DNA of 35,487 bases from VBDM01 sp035637655 (GTDB lineage: Bacteria; Pseudomonadota; Gammaproteobacteria; Burkholderiales; SG8-39). This document shows positions 15,140 through 23,416 of this stretch, piece after piece. The DNA lies in the NCBI GenBank assembly GCA_035637655.1, contig DASPWT010000123.1:1-35487 (forward strand). Direction: 5' to 3'. Position 1 is the stretch's first letter. Each line of letters opens with the position of its first letter. Made by a program: the position numbers and the translations under genes. The notes beneath the pieces are model-generated. The model had not been told where the DNA came from. It made no database searches and worked only from the letters and a program-made list of their open reading frames with translations.

Positions 15140-16012
15140 CTACGTCCGCGCGCCGAAAATCCCCTGCGGCCGGAACAGCAGGATGGCGATGAAGATGACG
15201 AAGATGCCGATCTGGCCGAGGCTCTCTCCCAGCCACAACCCGCCGACCGATTCGACCACGCCGATGATAAAGCCGCCGAGCAGCGCGCCGGCGAAGCTGC
15301 CCATGCCGCCCAGCACGACGATGGTGAAGGCGATCAGCACGAAGCCGTTTCCGACCTGCGGATTGACGTAGTACGCTGGCAGCAGGAAGCACGCGGCGGC
15401 GCCGAGGCATGCGAGGCCGATACCGAAGCTCATCGCGAAAACGTGCTCGACGTCGATGCCGACCAGCTTCGCGCCCCGGCGTTCCCTGGCTACGGCCCGG
15501 ATCGCGCGCCCGAGGTCGCTGCGCGTGATGAACGCGAGCAGGATCGCCGTGGCGGCGAGCGCGCCGAAGAAGGCGACGACTTTCGGCGTTGAGATCATCG
15601 CGCCGGCGATATCGACGGTCGAGAACGTGTAGGGCGTTTCAATGGTGCGCGTGTCCGAGCGCCACGCGTACAGCGCGAAGTTCTCCAGGATGAGGGTGAG
15701 CCCGAGCGTGGCGAGAAGGATGTTCTCGTCCTTTCCGTGGCTCGCGCGGCCGATGACGAAGCGCTGCAGGGCGTAGCCCAGCGCGAACATGCCCGGGACC
15801 ATGATGGGAAGGGCCGCGTAGGGATCGAGCCCCAGTTTCGCGTTGAGAAAGAACACGCCGTAGAGCGCGATCATCAGCAACGCACCATGGGCGAAGTTGA
15901 TGATGTGCAGCACGCCGTAGATCAGCGTCAACCCGAGCGCGATCAGCGCGTAAACCGCCCCGGTCGTCAGACCGTTGAGCAGCGACGGAAAGAGAATCGA
16001 CAGCTCGAGCAC
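15140..16012 (-). CDS. livH: Branched-chain amino acid-type ABC transporter permease LivH
   Basis: A 290-residue membrane protein starting at GTG 16010-16012. Family blocks are LLNGLTTGAVYALIALGLTLIYGVLHIINFAHGALLM near the start, the loop LGRAIRAVARERRGAKLVGIDVEHV, and a C-terminal GGMGSFAGALLGGFIIGVVE followed by FRPQGIFG. No good ribosome-binding site precedes the GTG. The gene lies 61 bp after the receptor gene and directly before livM, the normal Liv order. Confidence 0.93.
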   Translation of the reverse strand: MLELSILFPSLLNGLTTGAVYALIALGLTLIYGVLHIINFAHGALLMIALYGVFFLNAKLGLDPYAALPIMVPGMFALGYALQRFVIGRASHGKDENILLATLGLTLILENFALYAWRSDTRTIETPYTFSTVDIAGAMISTPKVVAFFGALAATAILLAFITRSDLGRAIRAVARERRGAKLVGIDVEHVFAMSFGIGLACLGAAACFLLPAYYVNPQVGNGFVLIAFTIVVLGGMGSFAGALLGGFIIGVVESVGGLWLGESLGQIGIFVIFIAILLFRPQGIFGART

Positions 16013-16073
16013 GGCAATGACCGGCTTGCACGGTCCCGCTCCGAAGAGCGATCCGGACCGGGGTGGAGGAGCT

Positions 16074-17300
16074 TCAGGCCTTCCAGGGGAACACCGGCTC
16101 GGATTCGGCGTAAGTGTTGGGCAGCACCACCCGAATGTCGCCCTTCAGGACTTGCAGCACCAGCGCCTGCGCGCCCTGATTCTGGCCGTTGACGAAGCGC
16201 GTAGGTCCGTAAGGCATGAAGTGCTTGTCCCAGGTGGAGGACGCCAGTGCGTCGATGACCGCCTCGCGTTTCGCCGACCCGGCGCGCTCGATGGCGTCGG
16301 CGAGCAGGTAGACCGACTGGTAGTTGAGGTACACCTCGTAGGTGTAGAACTGGTTCAGCTTTTCGACTTTGCGCCGCAGCGCGATCGCCCGCTTGTCTTT
16401 CGGGTTGTACCAGTGATTGCAGTCGATCACGCCGTTTGCCACGTCCGGAAATTCCTTCACGAACTTGAACGACGAGGCCGCGCCGCCCAGCACGGAGTAG
16501 ATCGCCATCGGGCGGACGTTCTGCTGCTTCATGGTACGCACGAGCAGCACGTATTCGTTGTAGTAGTTCGCCGGGATGACGATGTCGGGGTTCAGCGCCT
16601 TCATGCGCAGAACGATGTTGTTGAAGTCGCGCGTCGGGTTGGCGTGCTTGACCACCTCCAGCACCTGATAGCCCATTCCCGGGAGCTGGCTCGCGAGAAG
16701 ACCGGCCGTACCGGTGCCGAACAGCGACTCCTCGTGGACGACCATCACGGTCTTCGCCGGCTTGCGGGCAAGCGTGTTCATGATGTGCAGATCGTTGATC
16801 GCCGCCTCGGTGATGACCTTGTACCCGGGGCCGAAGCGGAAAGTGTTCTTCAGGCCGCGCTCGACTATTTGATCGGCGACGCCGACGTCCACGAGGTGGG
16901 GAATGTCGTATTTTGCGGCCGCCTGCGTTGTCGCCAGGCATATCGCGCTGGCGTACGAGCCGACGATCGCCGACACCCCGGCTTCATTCATTTTTTCCAC
17001 TTCCGACACGCCGACCTCGGGTTTGGATTGCGCATCGCCCAGGACCGCTTCGAGTTTCGCGCCGCCCATGGACTTGATGCCTCCGGCGGCGTTGATCTCG
17101 TCGATGGCAAGCTGCGCGCCGAACCGGCACAGCTGGCCCGAATAGGCGAGAAAACCGGTCACCGGATGGAGGACGCCGACCTTTATGGGCGCCGCCTGCG
17201 CAGCGGCAATGCCCTGGAAACCGAAGGTCCCGGCCGCGGCGGCGGCCGAAAGTCCGGCTGACTGCTTGAGAAACTTGCGGCGGCGTTGCTGGATGCTCAC
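16074..17300 (-). CDS. Liv/amide-type ABC transporter periplasmic receptor
   Basis: A 408-residue receptor starting at GTG 17298-17300, with GGAGG 7 nt upstream. Its N-terminus (QQRRRKFLKQSAGLSAAAAAG) is a Tat signal, so it is exported folded. The mature protein starts with PIKVGVLHPVTGFLAYSG and has AQLAIDEINAAGGI, typical of the type I periplasmic-binding fold of LivK and amide receptors. It is longer than classical LivK, and no amino-acid-binding signature (the YxSxxP-like loop) is obvious, so the ligand may be an amide or organic acid. It heads the livHMGF genes, 54 bp after a Bug receptor gene. Confidence 0.88.
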   Translation of the reverse strand: MSIQQRRRKFLKQSAGLSAAAAAGTFGFQGIAAAQAAPIKVGVLHPVTGFLAYSGQLCRFGAQLAIDEINAAGGIKSMGGAKLEAVLGDAQSKPEVGVSEVEKMNEAGVSAIVGSYASAICLATTQAAAKYDIPHLVDVGVADQIVERGLKNTFRFGPGYKVITEAAINDLHIMNTLARKPAKTVMVVHEESLFGTGTAGLLASQLPGMGYQVLEVVKHANPTRDFNNIVLRMKALNPDIVIPANYYNEYVLLVRTMKQQNVRPMAIYSVLGGAASSFKFVKEFPDVANGVIDCNHWYNPKDKRAIALRRKVEKLNQFYTYEVYLNYQSVYLLADAIERAGSAKREAVIDALASSTWDKHFMPYGPTRFVNGQNQGAQALVLQVLKGDIRVVLPNTYAESEPVFPWKA

Positions 17301-17354
17301 GTTGCTTCCTCCGTTTGGGGGTCTATGAGCGCGCGATTAGCCGATCGACGCCGG

Positions 17355-18317
17355 TTACGGTTTCTTCGCCAGCACCGCGCGCCAGCGGGTCATTTCCGAT
17401 TGCAGGAATTTGCCGAGCTCTTCGGGCGTGCTGTGCTTCGCGACCAGGCCCATGTCGGTGAAGCGTTTGCTGAGGTCCGGGTTCGCGAGCGCGGCGCCGA
17501 TTTCGGCGTTCAGCTTCTGCACGATCGCGCGCGGCGTGCCGGCGGGCGCGAACACGCCGCCCCAACTCGAGAAATCGTAGCCGGGCACGCCGCCTTCGGT
17601 TGCCGTCGGGATGTCCGGAAATGATGGGTTACGCTGAGGCGTGGTGACCGCCAGCGCGCGCAGGTTCCCCGCCTTGATGTGCGGCCCCGCGGCGGCGAGT
17701 GGATCGATCATGAACGAGATGCGGTTCGCGATCAGGTCGGGATGCGCGGCGGAACTGCCCTTGTACGGGACTTCCGTCATTTTCCCGAGCCCGCCGGCCG
17801 TCTGCGCAAACAGCAGCGTCGCCAATTGCTGCGGGCTGCCATCTCCGGTGGTGCCGTAAGTGATCTTGCCGGCATTGTCCTTGATGTACTTGATGAGTTC
17901 CTGCAGCGATTTCACGGGCGACTGCGAGCTCACCACGAAAACGTACGGCGTGAGGTGCGTAAGCGAGACTGGCGCGAAGTCCTTGATGGTGTCGAACGGC
18001 AGGTCCGTCAACAGGATCGGATTGGTTGCCATGTTGGCCGCCGCCTGCAGCAGGGTGTAGCCGTCGGGCTCGGCTTTCGCAACCATGGCCGCGCCGATGG
18101 TGTTCGACGCGCCCGGACGGTTGTCTACGATCACCTGCTTGCCGAGCGAAACGGAAAGCCTTTCGCCGAGCAAGCGCGCCACGATGTCGCTCGGTCCGCC
18201 AGTCGTGACGGGCACGACAAAGCGTATGCTCTTGGTCGGGTATGCCGATTGGCTATGTGCGGCGAGCGGCGCAACAGCGATTGTGAATGACGCGGCGGCG
18301 ATCAGCATGTGACGCAT
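17355..18317 (-). CDS. Bug-family substrate-binding protein (TctC-like), second copy
   Basis: A 320-residue protein from ATG 18315-18317 with GGGA upstream; an in-frame extension to 18356 lacks a ribosome-binding site. It has a Sec signal (MRHMLIAAASFTIAVAPLAAHS) and the Bug blocks YPTKSIRFVVPVTTGGPSDIVAR, VDNRPGASNTIGA, PDGYTLL, ITYGTTGDGSP, VPYKGSSAAHPDL and SWGGVFAPAGTP. It resembles the two other Bug proteins of the window only at family level. It lies between the aminotransferase and the Liv receptor on the same strand. The palindrome at 18353-18366 upstream suggests its own regulated promoter. No TctA/TctB genes are present. Confidence 0.9.
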   Translation of the reverse strand: MRHMLIAAASFTIAVAPLAAHSQSAYPTKSIRFVVPVTTGGPSDIVARLLGERLSVSLGKQVIVDNRPGASNTIGAAMVAKAEPDGYTLLQAAANMATNPILLTDLPFDTIKDFAPVSLTHLTPYVFVVSSQSPVKSLQELIKYIKDNAGKITYGTTGDGSPQQLATLLFAQTAGGLGKMTEVPYKGSSAAHPDLIANRISFMIDPLAAAGPHIKAGNLRALAVTTPQRNPSFPDIPTATEGGVPGYDFSSWGGVFAPAGTPRAIVQKLNAEIGAALANPDLSKRFTDMGLVAKHSTPEELGKFLQSEMTRWRAVLAKKP

Positions 18318-18352
18318 CGATTCGTCCCTCGATTTTGTGGCAGCATGAGGTG

Positions 18353-18366
18353 GCAAGTATACTTGC
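18353..18366. promoter_or_regulatory. GntR-type operator-like palindrome
   Basis: GCAAGTATACTTGC is a perfect 14-bp palindrome 36 bp upstream of the Bug start codon. The core AAGTATACTT resembles operators of FCD-type GntR repressors (GTATAC centre), known for catabolic and lactate operons. It lies in the 160-bp gap after the aminotransferase, a sensible place to control the Bug-Liv genes. No GntR gene is in the window. Confidence 0.5.
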
Positions 18367-18477
18367 TTGCGCGAACCGGCCCACGCTCCGGGCGCTGGTT
18401 CAGTACATGGCGGAGCAGGCTATCATGGCCGCTCCGGTTGCCGTGGACGACCTGTTCGTTCCCGTGGCGGGCACGTC

Positions 18478-19839
18478 CTAGCGCGTCGCCTGGATCGCGC
18501 CTCGCAACACCTCGACCATCCTCCCGATCTCCGCCTGCGTGGAAATGAACGGCGGCGCCATGGCGATGGTGTCGCCGCTGAAGCGAAACAGCATGCCTTC
18601 CTCCATGCCGTGCTCGAAGACCTTGAGCCCGCGCGCGCCGGGCCTGGCCTGCCCATTTTCGCGAAGGGGCTCGAGCTCGACCGCCGCCGTGAGCCCGATG
18701 TTGCGGATGTCCGCGACACCCGGCTCGCCCTTCAGCGAATGCACGGCCTGCTCGAGCACGGGCTCGAGCTCGCGCGCCCGCTTGAAGGAGCCCTCTTCCT
18801 CGATCGCGTCGAGCGTGGCATGCGCCGCGGCCGCGGCCATGGGGTGGCCCGAATAGGTGTAGCCGTGGAACAGCTCCACCGCGATCTCGGGGCCGGTCAT
18901 GAACGCGTCGTAGATCGCGGGTTTCACGATCACCCCGCCCATGGGGATGACGCCGTTGGTGACGATCTTGGCGAAGGTGATCATGTCGGGCATGACGCCG
19001 AAGCGCTGCGCGCCGAAGGGCTCGCCCAGGCGCCCGAACCCGGTGATCACCTCGTCGAAGACGAGCAGGATGCCGTGCTTGTCGCAGATCGCGCGCAGCC
19101 GCTCGAGATAGCCTGCCGGCGGCACGATCACCCCGCCCGAGCCCTGCATGGGCTCGACGATGACCGCGGCGATCGTCGAAGCGTCGTGCAGCGCGACCAG
19201 GCGCTCGAGTTCCTCGGCCAGGTGCGCGCCCCACTTCGGCTGGCCGCGCGAGAACGCCATCTCGGCGGCGTTGTAGGTGTGCGGCAGGTGATCGACGCCC
19301 TGCAGGAGGAGCGGCGCGAACATCTTGCGGTTGGGCGCGATGCCGCCGACCGAAATCCCGCCGATGCCCACGCCGTGATAGCCGCGCTCGCGGCCGAACA
19401 GGCGCGTGCGCGCCGCTTCGCCCTTCATGCGGTGATACGCGACCGCGATCTTGAGCGCGGTGTCCACCGCCTCGGAGCCCGAGTTGGCGAAGAAGACCTG
19501 GCTCATTCCCGCGGGCGCGAGTTCGACGATGCGCTCGGCGAGCGAAAAGATCTTCGGATGCCCCATCTGGAACGCGGGGCTGTAGTCGAGTTCCTTCACC
19601 TGTCGCGCCACGGCCTCTGCGATCTTCGGATGGCCGTGGCCGAGCGGGCAGCACCACATGCCCGAGATGCAGTCGAACAGACGAGCGCCCTCGGCGGTCG
19701 TGTAGTACGCGCCCTCGGCGCGCGCGAGGATTCTCGACCGGGGGTTTTTCTTGAAGTAGCGATTGTGGGTGAAGGGCATCCAGTAGGCCCCGGTCCGGAG
19801 GGTGGCGGCCTGCTGCATCACTGCAGTTTCGTGTTTCAT
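18478..19839 (-). CDS. Class III aminotransferase, beta-alanine/omega-amino acid:pyruvate type
   Basis: A 453-residue PLP enzyme. ATG 19837-19839 is preferred because GAGGTG lies just before it; a GTG 12 nt further upstream would lack that site. Features include the opening WMPFTHNRYFKKNPR, FANSGSEAVDTALKIA (cofactor phosphate), YHGVGIGGISVGGIAPNRKMF, VFDEVITGFGRLG with the PLP-pairing Asp, and FAKIVTNGVIPMGGV with the Schiff-base Lys. The GGISVGGI block is characteristic of beta-alanine:pyruvate (omega-amino acid) transaminases such as BauA, which make malonate semialdehyde and alanine. In the same gene run as a hydantoinase/dihydropyrimidinase-like enzyme, a beta-amino acid from cyclic amide breakdown is a reasonable substrate, but this is inference. 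The usual partner, methylmalonate-semialdehyde dehydrogenase, is absent here. Confidence 0.87.
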   Translation of the reverse strand: MKHETAVMQQAATLRTGAYWMPFTHNRYFKKNPRSRILARAEGAYYTTAEGARLFDCISGMWCCPLGHGHPKIAEAVARQVKELDYSPAFQMGHPKIFSLAERIVELAPAGMSQVFFANSGSEAVDTALKIAVAYHRMKGEAARTRLFGRERGYHGVGIGGISVGGIAPNRKMFAPLLLQGVDHLPHTYNAAEMAFSRGQPKWGAHLAEELERLVALHDASTIAAVIVEPMQGSGGVIVPPAGYLERLRAICDKHGILLVFDEVITGFGRLGEPFGAQRFGVMPDMITFAKIVTNGVIPMGGVIVKPAIYDAFMTGPEIAVELFHGYTYSGHPMAAAAAHATLDAIEEEGSFKRARELEPVLEQAVHSLKGEPGVADIRNIGLTAAVELEPLRENGQARPGARGLKVFEHGMEEGMLFRFSGDTIAMAPPFISTQAEIGRMVEVLRGAIQATR

Positions 19840-19971
19840 GAGGCACCTCACACTTTATCCGGCAGAGAGCTTACACTGGCTGCCATAAATTGGAATGGGC
19901 GATGCGGAAGCGGCCGGGCCGGGCGGCCGTCCGGGATCGGGAGCGCACCAGAAAAGGAGGAAGCAAATCCT

Positions 19972-20358
19972 ATGTATTCCAATATGGTCGTCGTCTTCAA
20001 CTTCATCATCAGCCAGTGGAGCCTCACGCCGCAGGCGTTCAAAGAAGCGGTGCTCGCTGCGGCTCTCACCAAATGCGTGCTCGCGGTGATCTGGTGGACA
20101 ACGCGCATGCTGGTCGCGAAATTTCCAGCGAACGCCACGTTGTCGGTTTTCCAGGGTATGCTCAATAAGCGGCCGGCGAAGCTCGTGGTGCTCGTTCTCG
20201 ACATCACGCTGATCGACGTGTTCCTGTTCTTCGCCTGCGTGGCGCTTCTCGACCTGCACCGCGGCTTCTCGGTCTTTTCGCTGTGGACGGCGGCGCTGTT
20301 CTCGTTCCTGCTGGTCTACATGGTGATGGTCGCCCACGCGGACATCAAGAAGTACTAG
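19972..20358 (+). CDS. Small integral membrane protein, function unknown
   Basis: A 128-residue protein from ATG 19972, preceded by AAGGAGG at 19954-19960. Three hydrophobic segments are visible at about residues 27-49, 71-93 and 102-121, with the basic stretch NKRPAK before the second and a charged end HADIKKY. No catalytic motif or transporter signature is recognisable. It is the first gene of the plus-strand run leading to the VOC protein, FAA-hydrolase and TRAP genes, 10 bp from the next start, so it is probably co-transcribed with them. It diverges from the aminotransferase gene across a 132-bp spacer. Confidence 0.8.
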   Translation: MYSNMVVVFNFIISQWSLTPQAFKEAVLAAALTKCVLAVIWWTTRMLVAKFPANATLSVFQGMLNKRPAKLVVLVLDITLIDVFLFFACVALLDLHRGFSVFSLWTAALFSFLLVYMVMVAHADIKKY

Positions 20359-20368
20359 CGGGCCCGGC

Positions 20369-20842
20369 ATGCCGCTCTCCCACATCGAGCATTACCTCGT
20401 CCTCTCCGACGAAATCGACGCGACGCGCGACTGGTACCGCGACGTGCTCGGCATGCAGGAGGGCTGGCACCCGGAGTTCGGCTTTCCCGTGTACTGGATG
20501 TACCTCGACGGCGTGGACGTGGTCCACATCGGCAAGAGCGCGAAGCACGCGAGCGACAGCCAGAAGGCCTACCTCGGGCGCCTCGCGCAGGATCTCGGCG
20601 CGGGCACGGGCGCGATCGACCACATCGCGTTCCGCGCGAAGGGCCTGAAGCAGATCATGACGCAGCTGCGCCGCAACAAGGTCGAATTCAGCGAGCGGCG
20701 CGCGAACGGGCAGGCGCTCTACCAGCTGTTCATGTACGACCCGAACGGCATCAAGGTCGAGTTGAACTTCGATGCCGCCGAAGCGCAAGGCGTCGACCCG
20801 GAGATCACCGCGGAGAAACTGGCGGCGCGGAAGAACCGGTAG
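20369..20842 (+). CDS. VOC (glyoxalase/extradiol dioxygenase fold) protein
   Basis: A 157-residue vicinal-oxygen-chelate protein. The N-terminal half has HIEHYLVLSDEIDATRDWYRDVLGM, followed by WMYLDGVDVVHIG; the second half has AIDHIAFRAKG and LFMYDPNGIKVELNF. The His residues in these strands and the Glu of IKVELNF are the expected metal-binding positions of the two-module fold. The family includes glyoxalase I, extradiol ring-cleavage dioxygenases and fosfomycin-resistance enzymes. Next to an FAA-hydrolase gene, a role in aromatic or keto-acid catabolism is likely, but the reaction is unknown. Confidence 0.85.
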   Translation: MPLSHIEHYLVLSDEIDATRDWYRDVLGMQEGWHPEFGFPVYWMYLDGVDVVHIGKSAKHASDSQKAYLGRLAQDLGAGTGAIDHIAFRAKGLKQIMTQLRRNKVEFSERRANGQALYQLFMYDPNGIKVELNFDAAEAQGVDPEITAEKLAARKNR

Positions 20843-20861
20843 CCTTCCATCTGACCCGAGC

Positions 20862-21824
20862 ATGCGTCTGATCACTTTTTCCGTGCGCGGCACGGGCTCC
20901 CCGCGGATCGGGGTGCGGGTCGCCCGCCAGGTGCTCGATCTCGCCGCCGCTGCGGGCGTCGCCGGCGAACCGGCGCCGCCCGCGCGCATGAAGGACCTGC
21001 TCGCCGCGGGCGATCCGGCGATGAAGCGGGTGCGCCGGTTGTCCGCGGAGGCGGACGCAGACCGCGAGGGGTTCGCTGCGGCCCTGCTCGATGAGCGCGA
21101 GATTCGCTACCTGCCGCCCATCCCCGACGCCGACAAGTTCCTGTGCGCGGGGAAGAATTACCGCACGCATCTCGAGGAATTGAAGCGGAATGACCTGTTG
21201 ACCGAGATGCCGCAGGAGCCGACCGGTTTCATCAAGCTCAACTCTGCCTTGAGCGGCCACAACGCGCGAGTCGCCCGGCCCGAGGGCATCGTCAGTCTCG
21301 ATTACGAGCCGGAGCTGGTGTTCGTCATCGGAAAGCGCGCCCTGGGCGCGAAGAAGAAGGACGCTTTCGACCACGTCGCCGGGGTCACGATCCTGAACGA
21401 TCTCACCTGCCGCGACCTGCAGAAGCGCGAGGTCGCCTCGGGCTCGCGCTTCTGGACCGGCAAGAACATCCCGGGCTTCGGGCCCTTGGGGCCCGAGATC
21501 GTGACGATGGACGAGATCCGCGACCCCTACGATCTGTGGATGACTTGCTCGGTGAACGGCAAGGAGCGCATGCGCGTCAACACGAGCGACCAGATCTGGA
21601 AGCTGCCCGACCTGCTCGAGCATTTCTCGCGCTTCATCCCGATCGAGCCGGGCGACATGTTCGCGACCGGCGCCCCCGGCGGAGTCGCCGTGGGCAAGCC
21701 GAACGCGGCGGAACTGTTCTTGAAGCCCGGCGACGTGGTCGAATGCTCGATCGAGGGCGTGGCGACGCTGCGCACCCATATCGTTTCGCCCGGATCAGTC
21801 GAACGCCGTGCCCATGCAGCATGA
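20862..21824 (+). CDS. Fumarylacetoacetate hydrolase (FAH) family protein
   Basis: A 320-residue protein from ATG 20862, 19 bp after the VOC gene. The FAH-fold blocks are FLCAGKNYRTHLEE, GFIKLNSALSGHNARV, SLDYEPELVFVIGK (metal-binding Glu pair), GVTILNDLTCRDLQ (third acidic ligand), FWTGKNIPGFGPLGP and DMFATGAPGGVAVG near the end. The family hydrolyses or decarboxylates acylpyruvates, oxaloacetate and 2-hydroxyhepta-diene-type ring-cleavage products. The N-terminal region (1-85) is the extension seen in members of aromatic pathways. Together with the VOC protein it suggests processing of a dioxygenase product, by inference. Confidence 0.88.
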   Translation: MRLITFSVRGTGSPRIGVRVARQVLDLAAAAGVAGEPAPPARMKDLLAAGDPAMKRVRRLSAEADADREGFAAALLDEREIRYLPPIPDADKFLCAGKNYRTHLEELKRNDLLTEMPQEPTGFIKLNSALSGHNARVARPEGIVSLDYEPELVFVIGKRALGAKKKDAFDHVAGVTILNDLTCRDLQKREVASGSRFWTGKNIPGFGPLGPEIVTMDEIRDPYDLWMTCSVNGKERMRVNTSDQIWKLPDLLEHFSRFIPIEPGDMFATGAPGGVAVGKPNAAELFLKPGDVVECSIEGVATLRTHIVSPGSVERRAHAA

Positions 21825-21843
21825 TTCACTGTCGGAGGAAGCC

Positions 21844-22872
21844 ATGAAAGGAATCGTGAAATCAGTACGCGGGTTCGGCCTGGCCGCGCTCGTCGCATCG
21901 GCCCCGGCCGCAGCGCAGGTGACCCTCAACGCGAGCTCCTGGGTGCCGCCCGGGCACCCGATCACCGCGACCATGCTGGTGCCACTGTGCGGGGACATCG
22001 AAAAGGCGACCGCAGCCCGCGTGAAGTGCAACATCCTGCCCAAGGCGCCCGTCGGGGCGGTGCAGACTTTCGACGGCGTCAAGGATGGCCTGATGGACCT
22101 GTCGTTCGTCACGCACGGTTACACGCCGGGCCGCTTCGCGCTCACCGACGCGCCCGAATTCCCGTTCATGGGCGAGACCGCCGAGGCGACTGCGGTCGCC
22201 TATCAGCGCATCTACGAGCGCATGCTCGCCGGGGCGAACGAGCACAGGGATGTCGTGCTGCTCTCGGTATTCACCCACGGTCCCGGACAGATGTACAACA
22301 CCAAGCACGCGATCAACACCCTCAAGGACCTCGAGGGGCTGAAGATCCGCGTCGGCGGCGGCTTGGTGAACGACATCACCCGGAACCTCGGCGCGGTGCC
22401 CATGCTCAAGCCCGCCCCGGAGAGCTACGAGCTGCTCTCCACCGGTGTCGCCGACGGCCTGTTCTTCCCCAAGGAGTCGCCGCTCTCCTTCAAGCTCGTG
22501 CCGCTCATCAAGCACGTCACTTACGTTCCGGGCGGGCTGTACAACGTGAGCTTCGCGTGGATCGCGAATCGGGCGAAGTGGAACCAGATCTCGGAAGCCG
22601 ACCGCAAGGCGATCCAGCCGCTCCTCGGCGAGGCGCTCGCGCGCCGCTCCGGCCGGGCCTGGGACACGGCCGACGCGAAGGGTGAAGCGGCGGTGCGCGA
22701 GGCCAAGATCCCGATCGTCATCGCGAGCGCTCAGTTCCGCGCCGAGATCAGGGCGAAGACCGAGCCGCTCGAGAAAGAGTGGATCGAGAAGAAAGCCAGG
22801 CCCAAGGGCGTCGATGGAGAGGCGGTGCTGAAGGCCCTGCGCGCCGAGATCGCGAAGCTGCAGAAGAAATAG
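21844..22872 (+). CDS. TRAP transporter substrate-binding protein, DctP family
   Basis: A 342-residue exported receptor from ATG 21844, with GGAGG at 21834-21838. The signal ends near PAAAQ. The mature sequence TLNASSWVPPGHPITATMLVPLCGDIEKATAARVKC and the later GLKIRVGGG, whose Arg normally salt-bridges the ligand carboxylate, show the DctP fold. The C-terminal third is helical and charged. It is followed by the two membrane subunits, giving a complete TRAP system (secondary transport driven by sodium). The carboxylate ligand is unknown, though the downstream acid:CoA ligase suggests an aryl- or alkyl-acetate. Confidence 0.92.
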   Translation: MKGIVKSVRGFGLAALVASAPAAAQVTLNASSWVPPGHPITATMLVPLCGDIEKATAARVKCNILPKAPVGAVQTFDGVKDGLMDLSFVTHGYTPGRFALTDAPEFPFMGETAEATAVAYQRIYERMLAGANEHRDVVLLSVFTHGPGQMYNTKHAINTLKDLEGLKIRVGGGLVNDITRNLGAVPMLKPAPESYELLSTGVADGLFFPKESPLSFKLVPLIKHVTYVPGGLYNVSFAWIANRAKWNQISEADRKAIQPLLGEALARRSGRAWDTADAKGEAAVREAKIPIVIASAQFRAEIRAKTEPLEKEWIEKKARPKGVDGEAVLKALRAEIAKLQKK

Positions 22873-22903
22873 TCGCCGGGCAATCACCGCGCCGCGAGCT
22901 CGC

Positions 22904-23416
22904 GTGAAACCCCGCCAGCCGCTCGACTGGTTCGACCGCGCGCTCGTGCCGCTGCTCGGTTACGCTGCTGCTGCGGTGATGTTCTGCCTGATGCTGCTCA
23001 CCTGCGTCGACGTCGTCGGGCGCTATTTCCTGAACAAGCCGCTCACCGGCGGCTTCGAGCTCACCGAGGTGCTGCTCGCCTCGCTCATCTTCGCGGGCCT
23101 GCCGCTCGTCACCTTGCGCGGCGACCACATCACCGTCGACCTGTTCGATCCGATGACGCCGGACTGGCTGTTCCGCATCCAGCACGCGCTCGCGTCGCTC
23201 ATCGGCGCGGCCTGCACCGGGTATCTCTCCTGGCGCCTGTGGCTGCGCGCCGAGGACCTCGACCGCGCGGGCGAGACCACCTCGCAACTGCAGTTCAAGC
23301 TCGCCTGGCTCACCTACGCGATGGGCATCCTCATGGCGCTCACCGCGGCGGCCCTGCTCGTGACCCTGTTCCGCCGGCCGCATCGCCACATTCCCGGCGA
23401 GGGGCCGCTCGCATGA
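22904..23416 (+). CDS. TRAP transporter small membrane subunit, DctQ family
   Basis: A 170-residue protein starting at GTG 22904. It has the typical DctQ pattern of four membrane segments, with the family motif VDVVGRYFLNKPLTGGFELTE after the first and LRGDHITVDLF before the third. It pairs with the large subunit to form the membrane complex. Its stop overlaps the DctM start by ATGA, the usual arrangement. Confidence 0.9.
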   Translation: MKPRQPLDWFDRALVPLLGYAAAAVMFCLMLLTCVDVVGRYFLNKPLTGGFELTEVLLASLIFAGLPLVTLRGDHITVDLFDPMTPDWLFRIQHALASLIGAACTGYLSWRLWLRAEDLDRAGETTSQLQFKLAWLTYAMGILMALTAAALLVTLFRRPHRHIPGEGPLA

